DNA from: Diacronema lutheri
Lineage: Eukaryota; Haptophyta; Pavlovophyceae; Pavlovales; Pavlovaceae
Assembly: GCA_019448385.1 (NCBI GenBank)
Contig: JAGTXO010000023.1
Location: forward strand, 310,001-374,000
Direction of reading: 5' to 3'
Length of the DNA: 64,000 bases
A program made the position numbers and the translations under genes. Positions 46,201 to 56,604 of this stretch are shown piece after piece; the stretch's first letter is position 1, and every line of letters starts with the position of its first letter. The notes under the pieces are model-generated. The model was not told the origin of the DNA. It made no database searches and saw nothing but the letters and a program-made list of their open reading frames with translations.

Positions 46201-46491
46201 GCCCGAGGGTTGAGCGCGCGGCGTGCCTGGCACGCAGGCGCGTGCACTCGCGACGCCGTCTAAGGCTCGGTGCGACGGCGGCGCGGCCCACGGCGTTGGC
46301 GTCGACGCCGTCGTCGTCGGTGATTTGGACGAGCGTGGCGACGGCGCGCCCGACGCGAATGCCGAGGGCGGCGCCGAGCCGCACGCCGACGAGGGCGCCG
46401 AGCCGTCGTCGCTCGCGGCGGCGGCGCCGTTGCCCAGCCAGCCGGCGGCGATGCCGGTGAAGGGGGACGTGAAGGATACCATCGTCACCAT
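43262..46491 (-). CDS. CBM48 (AMPK-beta-like glycan-binding) domain protein, mostly disordered
   Basis: The preferred model has two exons, 46491-43498 and 43414-43262 (GTGCGC donor), giving 1048 residues. Without that intron the frame runs to 43204 (1095 residues). Most of the protein is Ala/Ser/Pro-rich and disordered. Around residues 415-560 lies one globular domain with VTMQWQHGGQRAVLLL, FFVTLHLRPGRYEAAFEVDG and NVVEVQDERAYFG. This matches the CBM48 or glycogen-binding fold (W.hgG..V.l ... l..G.YeykF.VDG ... NvveV). It may bind starch or chrysolaminarin-type glucan, or scaffold a kinase complex. No catalytic domain is present. The spliced C-terminus ends SELLWWPMD. Confidence 0.6.
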
Positions 46492-47332
46492 GCCGGCTGG
46501 GCGGCCGGCTGAGCCGCGCGCCGCTGCTCACGACTCCAGTTGCGCCACGGGCCGAGCGCGTCACGTCCGTCGCGGGGCGCGAATGAGTTTGGATATAAAA
46601 GGGCCCGTCGGAAAGCGTCGTTAGTATATAAAAGGGCCGGCTCCTATACGGTTGGCTTGAGTTTGGGGGCGGAGAGTCCTTCCCGCGCTGCTTGATGGAA
46701 CGCTCATTTGCTCACCGTTTGAAGTTAGGCGGGTTGCGAGCCCCCTTGCTGATTGCTGCCCCAGAGGCTCGGCTCCCCGGGTCCCGGTCCAGCTCTCATC
46801 AGCGGCCGCGCCGAGGGGAAGTGGTGCGCACTGCGCGCCAACTCGCCGCCAGGCGCTGGCCTACTCAAGCGCGTGGCCCGAGCTTCCGCGCGTGGGCACG
46901 TGGCACGATGTGAGGCCATGATGAGCCACCAATGGGCAATGGCAAAGACAGCAAAGTAGGAGCCGTGGGAGACGGAAGGGATGGGGGAGGGGGGAGGGGG
47001 GGGGGGGGGGGGGGGGGGGGGGAAGGGACACGTTTCGCGCCTCGCGGTGAGACACAGAGACGAACGACGAGGACGCGGTGAGGACTCGACTGTGAGGACC
47101 GAGTGAGGACTCGAGTGCGTCGAGAGGCGCAAAACGAATGGGACTCGACTGCAGCCGCGGAGCAGGCCCGTCGTGTGCATCCCCTCAGTCCTCACCGCGA
47201 CCACCAGACGGAGACTCCCCCACTTGTGGCAACTCGTGCCCCCTGGAAGAATGATTGGAAACTTCCGAGACAAGGCCGAGGGGGCACACGTTTCGCGCTC
47301 GCGGTGCGACGGACGAGGAGGACGACGAGGGG
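46492..47332. other. intergenic region between divergent CBM48 and OSCA-like genes
   Basis: These 841 bp hold two TATA boxes (46594 and 46625), a G run at 46981-47022 and short direct repeats of GTGAGGACTCGA near 47079-47115. A 73-codon frame at 46692-46913 starts about 60 bp after the second TATA box, but it has no recognisable sequence; I do not call it a gene. Confidence 0.5.
46594..46633 (+). promoter_or_regulatory. tandem TATA boxes
   Basis: ATATAAAAGGGCCCG at 46593 and TATATAAAAGGGCCGG at 46625 repeat the same core about 31 bp apart on the plus strand. They are canonical TATA elements in an otherwise GC-rich genome and would drive transcription to the right, toward either the small 46692 frame or the OSCA-like gene 700 bp away. 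Confidence 0.6.
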
Positions 47333-50300
47333 ATGGCGCTGCACCCGTCGCGCGCCGAGATGCTCGCGCTAGGCCGTGCCGCGCGCCGCGCGCTGCAGGG
47401 CGTGCGCGATGGTGACGGCCGCCGGCTCGCCTTCTGCGATCGTGCTGGCCAGCTTGTGCACGCGGGCGTTGGCGTGCTCGTCTACTTTTGGGACCTGCGG
47501 CTGTGCGCACTCATCTTCCTCGCGCTCTCCGTGCTCGCCTTCCTGCCCGTCGTCGCACTCGGCCGCTTTGTGCCCGTGCTGCTCGGCTCCGAGCTCGATG
47601 ACGACCTCACGCGGCCTTCCCTTGGTGCTGGGCTCAACGCGCTGATCCTCGAGAACCCGCTCTCCCCCGAGCGGCAGCTCGTGCTGCTCGTCGCCACCGC
47701 GTGGATGGCGCTCGCCCTGCGCTCGGCGCAGGAGCGCCTCGCGACCAAAGCGGACATTGCCGTCGACACAACGATCGATTACGCCGTCGAGGTGCTCAAT
47801 TGCCCCAAGGTGCGCTCCGGCTGCGGCGCGCGCTCGGCGCGCGCGCGCGCGACTCAACACGCGCGCGCGCTCGCCGTCTGCGCCCATTTGCCCGCGGCGC
47901 AGCTGCCATCCGCGGGCGCGTCGACGCTCGCCGAGCATTTCTCCGCGCACTTTGGGCCCGTCGATCACGTCGAGATGGGCCTGCAGTCAAGCCGCGTCAT
48001 CGCGCTGCGCGCCAAGTGGGACAACTTCAAGATGACGCTCGACGACCGCGTCGCGCGCCGGCAGGGCGGCCGGCTGAGCCGCGCGCTGCGGCGCAAGCTG
48101 GGGCGGATCGAAGCGCTCATCCGCGAAGCACAGACGTGCGCGCCGCGCCGCGCACGGCCGGGCGCGCGCGCGGCGCCTCGCCGCGCGCCCCGCCGCGCGT
48201 GCCGGCGGCATGCGGCCGGGACGCGCGCTCCGCCGCCCGTGCCCTCGAGGCGCCGGTCGTGCGGCGCGCCGTGCGCGCGCGCGCGCGCGCGCGCAGGTGC
48301 GCGCTGCCGACCGGCATTGCCTACGTTGTCTTCAAGACGCAGTCGAGCACCGCCGCGTGCTTGCGCGCGCACCGGCTCAACCCGTGCGCGCGGCGCGCGC
48401 CGCGATTTGTCGGCCGTGGCTTCTCGACGAGGCTGCGCATCCGGCCCGCGCCCGACCCGTCGGACGTGCTGTGGGCCAACTTGGAGGCGCGCGCAGCGCA
48501 CACGCGCGCGCGCGCGCACGCACGTCTGACCGCCGCTGCTGCCGCTGCTTCGATCCGCGCATGCACCGAGTCGCGCGGCGGGATGGCGCTCAGGTCGCGC
48601 GCGCGCTTGCCGCGCGCCGCGCGCGGCGCAGGTGTCGCGTGGGCGCAGGCTGCTGCTGCTGCTGCCCGTGACGATAACTGTGACGTGCGTGATTGTGCTC
48701 GCCGCGGGCGTCGAGGTGCTCGTCGACACGTTCCAGCCCTTCGAGGAGGCGGTCGTGCGTCTGATGGGTGGAGCGCTCGTCGTGTTCGCGTCGCTCTTCG
48801 ACCGCGCCGATGACGTCGTCGCGCTCGCGAGAAGCGACCCGACCGCTTTGGCGATTGCGACTGGGCAGGCCGTCGCGCTTTTTACCGGCCTGCTCGTCAC
48901 CGGTCCGCGCCGCGCGTGCGCGCGGCGTGCGGGGTGCATGTGCGTGCGCGCGGCGTGCGGGGTGCGTGTGCGTGCGCGCGGCGTGCGGGGTGCATGTGCG
49001 TGCGCGCGGCGTGCGGGGTGCATGTGCGTGCGCGCGGCGTGCGGGGTGCGTGTGCGTGCGCGCGGCGTGCGGGGTGCATGTGCGTGCGCGCGGCGTGCGG
49101 GGTGCATGTGCGTGCGCGCGGCGTGCGGGGTGCATGTGCGTGCGCGCGGCGTGCGGGGTGCATGTGCGTGCGCGCGCTCTTCACCCGCACCCGCTGCGCG
49201 CCGGCCGCGCGTCGCAGCGGTCAATTGGGTGCTCGAGGGCGTGATCGAGCAGCTCGCGGGCTCGGAGAAGCCAAGCACGCGCACGGCGCACGAGCGCTCG
49301 CTCTTCTGGAAGCTCGCGTTCGCATTCACGCTCAACACGTCGCTCGTGCCGCTCGTCTCGACAGGCCCCGCGCTCCAATGGTTCTCGCCGCAGGGCGCCT
49401 TCCAGAAGCTCTTCTTCACGGCGCTCACAGAGGTCGTCGTCGGCACGTCGCTGCGCGCAATGCAGATTGGCTCGACCGTCGTGCGCTCCGTGCGCGTCTG
49501 GCGCGCGCGCTCGGTCGCGACGGTGACGGAGGCTTATCGGCCATCTTTCTGGTCGCTTGGCCAAAACTATGCGGAGGCGAGCCGCCTCGTCGTGCGCTGC
49601 TTAGCCTTCGGCCCGCTGATGCCGCTGCTCTTCCCGCTGTGCGCCATCGGCCTCGCCTACCAGTACGCCGTCTCAAAGCGGCTGCTCCTCGCGCACCTCC
49701 GCCCGACGGCCGTGGTCGGTCCGCAGCTCTCGCGCGCCTTCTACTCCACGCTGCTTTACGGCCTCTTGCTGCAGCAGGTCGTTCTGCTCATCGTCGACGT
49801 GCTGCAGCTCGCGCCGGTGCGCGGAGGCGCAAGCGACGATCGCGCCGCCGCGCCCTTCGAGCTGTTTGGCACAGAGCTGCCGCTGGTCTTGTATCGCGCC
49901 GTGTTGCTCGCGTGCGTCAGTGCGCTCGACTCGCGCCTCGTCGAGGTGACAGCTCGCCGATTGCTTCCGTGCCTTTTCTGCCAGGCGTGCGGCAGCAGCA
50001 AGCAGGCCAAAGCCATCCCCTTTGCGCAGATCAAGAAGCCCGCCAGGCACGCGCGCGAGTTGGCGTGCAGCCGCGCCGGCCACGCGCCGCTTGGCATTCA
50101 CGCCAATTGCCCCCCCCCCCCCCCCCCCCCCCCCCCGGCGGCCTCCTCCGCTCCGGGACCCGCCGTCCACCTCCGCACGAGCAGGTACGTCTGCCCGGCC
50201 AACGAGGAGACGCCGACGTACGAACCGGCCGCACCGGCTCTTGCGCGCATGCACGCAGCCGCCAACGCCGTGGGTAGCGCTCCTTCTGTGGCCGCGGCGC

Positions 50301-50845
50301 TCGTCCGCAGCATGCCTGCGCTCGCGCGCAGTACGGCAGTGGCGCGCGCGCACGAGCTCGACACTGAGGGCGCGGACGCGCCGTTGGACGAGGGCTCGGA
50401 GATGGGCGAGTCGGACTCGGAGCTCTCGTCGTCCGAGCCCGGCCGGCAGACCGAGGACGACGACGAGCTCGAGGCGGCCATCGCGCAGTCGGTCGCCGAG
50501 GCGGCGACGGCGCACCGCGAAGCGCAGATCATCGCGGACGCGCAGCGCGCAGTCGAAGTCGCGTCCGAGCTGGACGCACGCGCGCACGAGGCGCGCGAGA
50601 AGCTCGCGCGCGCCGTGCGCCAGGCCAAGCACACGCAAATGCTCGCGTTGGGGGCCAGCGAAGGCGGATCGCCGCGCGCATCATCGACTGGCAATCGCGA
50701 CACACGCGCTGACGCGCTCGAGACGGGCGCGTCGGGCGCGCCGGCTGGGGGTGACGGGGCGGCGCCAGCGCCAGCGACGGCGGCAGCAGCAGACAAAGCC
50801 AAAGTTGCGCCCGCCACGCCTGCCACGCACGAACTCTTCGTGTGA
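47333..50845 (+). CDS. OSCA/TMEM63 (CSC1)-type mechanosensitive or osmosensitive cation channel
   Basis: Six exons, 47333-47809, 47903-48135, 48297-48486, 48632-48902, 49218-50046 and 50185-50845, join in frame to 886 residues. N-terminal helices are followed by the cytosolic domain: FGPVDHVEMGLQSSRVIAL, a helix pair, then the RRM-like strand AYVVFKTQSSTAACLRAH and a P..SDVLWANLE block. This is the OSCA order before the pore. The pore region has about seven helices (for example LLLLLPVTITVTCVIVL, KLAFAFTLNTSLVPLV, FGPLMPLLFPLCAIGLAYQY). The C-terminal tail carries a ubiquitin-interacting-motif-like helix (DDELEAAIAQSVAEA). Introns 3 and 5 are GC-AG. Intron 4 carries a 28-nt minisatellite and intron 5 a C run. 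The channel would admit cations on membrane stretch. Confidence 0.82.
48931..49178 (+). repeat. 28-nt minisatellite in intron 4 of the OSCA-like gene
   Basis: About nine units of 28 nt based on GCGTGCGGGGTGCATGTG plus CGTGCGCGCG. They vary mainly at one base (GCATGT or GCGTGT, in the order A G A A G A A A A). The unit contains GGTGCGTG-like cores, the common donor sequence of this genome. Confidence 0.9.
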
Positions 50846-50870
50846 GCCGCGTGTGACGCACTCGTTGTTG

Positions 50871-50904
<34 letters not shown>

Positions 50905-50908
50905 TCCG

Positions 50909-50945
<37 letters not shown>

Positions 50946-51286
50946 TTCCCCCCCCCCCTTTTGGCACAACGGTAATTTTGGCGCAAAGCGGGAAGCGCGC
51001 CCGACAACGTGATGCGGGCGGGACGAGCGGGCGAGCGGGCGGCAGGCTAGGCGGCGCCGCGCGCAATCGAGCGCTGGCGCAGAGCGCCGTTCCCGTGCGC
51101 GGCGTCTCTCTCGCGCCGACGACCAGCAGCAAAGCGCGCGCGCCAGTGGTCACCAGTCACGGCGTATTTGTTGGAAAGAAAACTCCGTAGTCATCTGCGA
51201 CACACGAGTGACCCGGTCGCTAGACTCACCAATCACCATCGACGGGGCGCCGGGCGGCACGTCATGCTACAAAGACAGAAAGACTG
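50846..51286. other. intergenic region with C homopolymers
   Basis: Two C tracts (about 50874-50902 and 50909-50957) lie just after the stop of the OSCA-like gene. The rest shows no gene. Confidence 0.6.
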
Positions 51287-51425
51287 GTGATGAAATCGTC
51301 GTCGTCGCGACCGTCACTGTCCCACGCAGTGACGGCCTTTTGCGACTGTCACTAGTCTTGACGTGAGCAGCGAAGATCGTCGCGAAAATTTCAGCGACTG
51401 GAGAACGCTGGAAATTTCTCCGGAA
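51287..51425 (+). promoter_or_regulatory. upstream element shared with the PSAT gene (copy 1)
   Basis: This stretch, 40-175 bp before the start of Zn(II)2Cys6 gene A, is similar to 56605-56739 in inverted orientation, where it lies upstream of the phosphoserine aminotransferase gene. Shared cores include GAAATCGTCGTCGTCGCGAC, CGCAGTGACGG and GAGATCGTCGCG (GAAGATCGTCGCG here). It contains several GTCACTGT or AGTGACGG half-sites. It reads as a common promoter/5' leader module. Confidence 0.6.
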
Positions 51426-51462
51426 AAACTTCTCCTGGAGAAATTGATTGGCCCTATCCACG

Positions 51463-53709
51463 ATGGGGCAGGTTGACGACTGGTTCGCAGACTTGATCGA
51501 GTCAAAAGGCTTTGGGCCGGACGACGACGGGCTCCTCGCGCTCATTCCGGAGGCGCTGGACGCCAGCGATGACACAGACTCCGCGTCATTTCCTGAGCCG
51601 TTGCTGGACGCTATCGCGGCCAACGCCGCCACGAGAGGGAGCAACGCGCACGAACATCCTGTCGGCGTCTCGGCCGGCGGCGTGCGCAAGCCCGCGCGCG
51701 CCTCGTGCGTGGCGTGCCGCATCTCCAAGGTGCGTGAGCGCGCTCGGGGATAGGGCTGGCGGGCCGCTCGCTTTGCCGACCAGGTTGGCCGCGCGCGTGC
51801 GCGGAAATGGCACTTTGCAACCAGCACGCTCACGCCGCTCGCGTGCGCTGCGCGCGTCGCACGGCAGGCGCGGTGTGATCTCGATTCGCAGCTGGCCGGC
51901 GCAATGTGCACGCGCTGCGCGCGCCTCGGCGTGCAGTGCGTGCCCAACGCTCCGTCGATGCGCGGGCGAAAGAGCTCGACAGGCCGACTCGGCCCGGCCA
52001 TTCGCACGCTCCTCACGCCGGCGGACGGCGGGCGGGCATGCGGTGACGATACGGGCGCGCTCGCCCCGGCTTTGCCGCCGAGTACGTCTCCGTCCGGCCG
52101 CTCGCCCGGCTTGGGCAGCTCGTCGGACGCGCTTGCGGGCACATGTCTCGTGACCGCGTCACGTGCCCAGCCGCGGCTGCAGCAGCCTCTCCGCCTCGAG
52201 CTGTGCACGAGCGTGGGCACGTCGCCCGCGTGCGCAGCGCAGGTGCGCACGCAATGCCACGCTCTTGCCTCGCCCACCGTAACCACTGCACACGCGCGCT
52301 GCGCGCGGCGCCCCTCGCATTCGCGCGCACGCGCGCACAGCGGCCCGTGCTCATCCGCACGCCCTGTGCTGACATTGGCAACCCGCTTACATTCACCTCG
52401 CCCCACACAACCCTTTCCTCCGCGCCAGCTTGCTAGTGTGCTCGCCGTGTGGGAGCCCGCACGCAACGCGCTGCTTGCAAGCGGCTCGCAGTCGGCCAAG
52501 CTGCACTTCCTCAAGTGCCAGTTCGCCGCTGCCGCGCGATACGGGTCGTACGGTGCGATGGCGCACACGCGCACGTCCGCCGCGCCATCCGTGCGCGCGC
52601 GCATCATCGCGCTGCTTGGCGTGTTGATCCGCCCCTGCCGCCCCTGCCGCGCGGCGCTTTTCTCGACACCTCGCCGCGCTCGGCCGCGTATCGCCGCAGA
52701 GCACACGCGTCTCACGATGCGGCAGGCGCACGAGCTGCAGCTGCCGCTCGACGCGACGCTGCGCGCGCTCTCGGAGATGACGATCGCCGTCGCCTCGGCC
52801 TCCAGCGCGCGCGCCGGATGGCAGGGCGACGGGCGCGTGCTGATCGGCGCGCCAGCGCATGACGACTTCCCGCCCGTCCCTGCCTTCATCGTCGAATGGC
52901 TCGCTTCGCCTTTTATGGTCGTCGTTCGTGCGTGTGCGCACGGCGCCATGCGATGGCTGGCGAGCGGCATGCTGCAGTCGCTCTTCGTCCGGGCGGGCAT
53001 GGCCGACCAGCTCGCCGCCATGCTCGACCCTCAGACCGCCGTCGAGGCCACGCGGCGCGGATGCACGGCGGCGACGAGCGTCGTACCCGGCGCCGAGGCG
53101 GGCTTGGTCGCAGCGCAGCACGCTTTGGACAACGCGTGGCTTGAACGATTCGCGCCGCACGAGCGGCCGACGCTCGTCAATCTCTTCACGTCGCTCTGGG
53201 CAACTCTCGATTTTGACACCCTTGCGCGCGACGGCGATCAGCCCAGTCGCCGGCGGCTTGAGCGCGAGGGCCATGCGCGCAACGCGCTCTCGCCGCTCAT
53301 CGGGGGGCTGCAGCTTGGTCCGCAGCACCTATCAATGCGGCTGGTCGCCGAGGACATGGGCGCAGTGTGCTGGGAGGCGTTTCACTTCCGCCCCGTCGAC
53401 GCGCAGCTTGGCATCTGTGCGCGCGCCGAGCAGGCGGAGGACTCGGCAATGGCGGTCGCATTCGGCGCAGCGCATGGTACCGGCGGCGGCCAGTCTGGTG
53501 CGTGCAGCGCGGGAAGCGGCGCGCCGGCTACCGGGATGGGCGCGTCCGCGCCACGCGCCTTTGAAGGTGCGCTGGGCAACGGCATGGTGATGGACGTGGA
53601 GCTGGAGATGGGCTTGGGCATGAGAGCCTTGGCGGAAGAGGACGACGCCGCGATGCAGGCGCTGGCCGAGACGATTGAGATTGAGCAGCTCCTCGCGCTT
53701 TGCCAATAA
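51463..53709 (+). CDS. Zn(II)2Cys6 binuclear-cluster transcription factor, copy A
   Basis: Exon 1 (51463-51729) and exon 2 (from 51868) join to complete the zinc cluster: C-x2-C-x6-C in SCVACRISKARC, a 10-residue linker, then C-x2-C-x6-C in CTRCARLGVQC. This is the fungal Gal4-type DNA-binding motif. Two further introns are probable because they have good sites and keep the frame (52243-52428 GT-AG; 52619-52699 GC-AG), giving 613 residues; the frame is also open without them. The C-terminal 330 residues are helical, with no recognised domain, and end in an acidic Glu/Asp-rich tail (EIEQLLALCQ) that may activate transcription. It is a direct duplicate of the gene at 57390-59614. Confidence 0.72.
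51495..53709 (+). repeat. 2.2-kb direct repeat, left copy (partner 57407-59614)
   Basis: Near-identical DNA begins at GAGTCAAAAGGCTTTGGGCC in both copies and runs to the stop codon, introns included. Differences are few and cluster at the 3' end and in intron 1 (5 nt longer in the right copy). The first codons and all upstream DNA are unrelated, so the copies have separate promoters. Confidence 0.88.
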
Positions 53710-54148
53710 ACGTCGCATTGCAGTTGAGACAACTGAGGTCGAGCAGCTCCGACCGCCCTGCCGTCCGAGACCGGCCGTCCTGCCATTCAGCGCGGCGAAT
53801 CTGGCGCGTCGCCAGTGAACATTTTGCCTGTTGGGACAGGACGTGTGAGATCCCCGCGTTTTGAGTCAAACCCAAGGCCGCGCTTTGAGCCTGGGTCAAT
53901 GCCGAGAGCCCGAGACGCACCGGCAGGACAAATAAGGGGGCGCTGCCCTGGGGCTGGAGACCCCGCCGGGGGGCGGGGGGGGCGTTTTTCGGCCGGTCTA
54001 TCAGAGTACACGGAGTCGAGGCTTGAGGGACCGAGGCTGAAGGCCTGCCGGCCGGATTTGAGGCTCCGAGACGTGTGGCCGTCTCGGCGTGTGGCAGTGG
54101 CGAGGGCCGGCGGCCGGTGCAGGACCACGTCGAAGTGGCGGACCGGGT

Positions 54149-54517
54149 GGATTCGCCAAGGACGTCGTAAGGGTGGACGCGACGGCGCGCGCTCGGGCTC
54201 GCTCGAGGTGGCCATCCTCTCCGGTCAGGTCGTCTTTTCGCGCGCGCTCGAGCTTAAGCACGAGACGGCCACACGTCTCACTTCGACGTGGTCCTGCACC
54301 GGCGTTGTAAAATGAAAACAAATCGTGGAGACCCCCTCAGCTCAGCTCTGTTTAAAAAGCTGAGGGGTCTCCAGGATTTGTTTTCATTAATTTTTACAAC
54401 GCATCGTGCTTAAGCTCGAGCGCGCGCGAAAGACGACCTGACCAGAGAGGATGGCCACCTCGAGCGAGCCCGAGCGCGCGCCGTCGCGTCCACTCTTACA
54501 ACGTCCTTGACGAATCC
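54149..54517. repeat. foldback element: 150-bp imperfect palindrome
   Basis: Arms 54149-54345 and about 54362-54517 are inverted copies, running from GGATTCGCCAAGGACG inward to an AT-rich core (AAAATGAAAACAAATC and its complement) and an inner hairpin GGAGACCCC/GGGGTCTCC. A 39-bp insert in the left arm (54264-54302) is itself an inverted copy of two pieces from 54066-54137 (for example GTGCAGGACCACGTCGAAGT). It has no open frame. It lies between Zn(II)2Cys6 gene A and the 3' end of the PSAT gene. A foldback or MITE-like element, or a long hairpin RNA source, are the options. Confidence 0.8.
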
Positions 54518-54522
54518 GGCCG

Positions 54523-54602
54523 GGGCGTACGAGGTCGTCAAAATCCTTTGCAAATCCGGTAGGTCCAAGTCTGCGTCTCGGCCTTGACGACCTCGTACGC
54601 CC
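54523..54602. repeat. 19-bp snapback repeat at the 3' end of the PSAT gene
   Basis: GGGCGTACGAGGTCGTCAA (54523-54541) is repeated in inverted orientation at 54584-54602, inside the last PSAT exon, where it codes AYEVVKA. The stop codon (54538-54540) lies inside the distal copy. A templated inverted copy by strand switching would explain it. Confidence 0.85.
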
Positions 54603-55134
54603 AGGCGAGCCATTCGCACATCGCGCTCAGGTCGGCCGCATCAATCGTCGAGCCGCACCAGATGCGCAGGCCGGGTGGCGCGGTTGGGTGGGCGCCAATG
54701 TCGTACGCGACGCCCTCCTTCTCCAGCAGCTTGGTCAGCTTGGTCACGCCGTCGGCAGGCAGGTCGAGCGTGAGGCACACCGACGTGTTTGAGCGGTGCG
54801 CCGGGTTTTCACACAGGAAGTGCGCCCAAGGGTGCGCGTCGACAAATTTCTCGAGCACTGTGGCGCGCGGCGCGGCGCGCGAGGCGCGGCGGGGGGCGGG
54901 AGCATCAGCGTCAAGCGCTCGGCCGAGTGCGGAGGCGGAGCTGCGCGGCGCCGAATGGCGCGGAGACGCCTCAGGCGCACGCGCGCGCGCGCCCACCGCG
55001 AAAGTTGGAGAGCGACTTGGCGCGGAGCCCGTCAAGGCCCCCGATCGACTTGGCCCACTCGAGCGCATCGAGGTAGTCCTCGACGCACAGCATCGACGGC
55101 GTGTTGATCGTCGCGCCGTCGAAGAGATCGCGCG

Positions 55135-55165
<31 letters not shown>

Positions 55166-56523
55166 CTTGGGCAGCGGGAACGCCGGTGTGTGCGACTCAA
55201 GCCGGGCGACGGCGCGCGGGCCGAGGATGAGCATGCCGTGCGCGCCCTCACTGCCCAGCACCTGCGCCGCAGCGACGGCGACGTTGCGCGCCGCACCGCC
55301 GCACCGTCGCCGCGCGGGGAGCAGCGCGTCACGCGCTGGCGGCGTCACACGCTGGTGGCGTCACGCATGGCAGCGTGCCGCGTTGCGTCGCAGCGCGGCG
55401 CGTTGCAGCGCTGGGACGGCGCGACGCGGCGTGGCGTGGCATTGCGTGGCGCGGCGCTGCAACGCAGCGTGACGCTGCGAGGTTTCGCGGCGCGCTTGCC
55501 TTCTGCCACGAATAGGTGATAACGTCCATCTTGGTCCAGGGGAGCATGTCCATGGCGAAGATGGCGCTCGTCGCGTCGCAGATCGAGAGGCCCTCGCGCG
55601 CGTTCGAGATCCAGTCGAGGTTGGGCACCTTGACGCCGGAGGCCGTACCATTGAAGGTGAAGATGCAATCATGCTTTGGGTTTGTTTTGGAGAGGTCCGG
55701 CAACAGGCCGTAGCTGCGCGCCGGGGGGGGGGGGGGGGGGAGGGGGGGGGGGGGGGGCGTGCGCGCGACACGCCGCGCGCGTGCGGATGCTCAGCGTGAG
55801 CAGAGCCGGCGCTGCGCGCACGTTGCGGGCGCAGAAGCGCGCGTGCGGGCGGAGGGGGCATGCGCGCGACGGACCGCTCGACCGTGTGGTTACGCACGTC
55901 CAACTTGAGCTGCTGCGCCGCGTCGGTGAACCAGTCCTGCGCGGTGACCGCGGGCGCGCGATACGGGCCGACTGTGAGCGCACGCGCGCAGCGTGAGGTG
56001 GGCGCACGGGTGGGCAGCCGGTGCCGTGCGGGGCCCTCACGGTCGCCCAGAGCTTGCGCGTCGCGCCGGCCGTCGCGCGCGCGCCGCAAAAGCCGTCGGG
56101 CGCACGCTTGGCGCAACAAGGCCACGACCCGCGCCACGACCCGCGCCGCGAACGGATGCGCGCGAGCGAGCGGGCGCTGGGGCAGCGCGCCGCCTCGGGC
56201 GGGAGGCGCGGCGCAGCGCGTACGCTGCCATACGTCTCCCAGTGGCAAATGTCGACCGGCCGCGGGCCGAGCATAGACCACATGACCATCTCAACTGCGC
56301 CAGTGTCGGAGGCGGGGACGATCGCGACAAGATAGTCGCTTGGCAGCTTGAGCAGCGCCTTCGTCTCGTCAATTGCCTTCTTGAGCTTGGCCTTGCCGAC
56401 GGTCGAGCGGTGCGAGCGGCCCATCGGCACGTCCGCGAACACGGCTGGCGACCAACCAGGGCGCTTAGCGCAGGGGCCCGAGCCGAATGCAGGGTTGGTG
56501 GGCTTGGTCGTGGGCTTCTGCAT
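54538..56523 (-). CDS. serC: phosphoserine aminotransferase (SerC/PSAT)
   Basis: Five exons, 56523-56224, 55936-55896, 55713-55500, 55261-54997 and 54857-54538, give 379 residues, the normal PSAT length. It converts 3-phosphohydroxypyruvate and glutamate to phosphoserine, the second step of serine synthesis, with PLP. Recognised blocks: [50 protein letters not shown], the PLP lysine in SWQK joined by splicing to [34 protein letters not shown] and NTSVCL. The branch is the bacterial/archaeal-like class with a GAHGM motif. Introns 2 and 3 are GC-AG (GCGTAA, GCAAGC). The start at 56523 is the first Met before the conserved N-terminus; an in-frame ATG at 56805 would add a long, unconvincing leader. 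A G run (sense C) lies in intron 2. Confidence 0.93.
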
Positions 56524-56604
56524 CGGCTCGCGCGCGAGGAGGCGAGGGTCGACTGCCGCTGTCGAAGTAAGCGCGCGCGAACGTCGGCGCGTGCTTTTTG
56601 TGCC

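Noticed and set aside
46692-46913. 73-codon gene after the twin TATA boxes
   Set aside because: No recognisable sequence or codon pattern; noted only as part of the intergenic region.
48897-49190. His/Arg/Thr repeat proteins on either strand of the 28-nt array
   Set aside because: The array lies in an intron of the OSCA-like gene; splicing restores LLVTAVNWVLEG.
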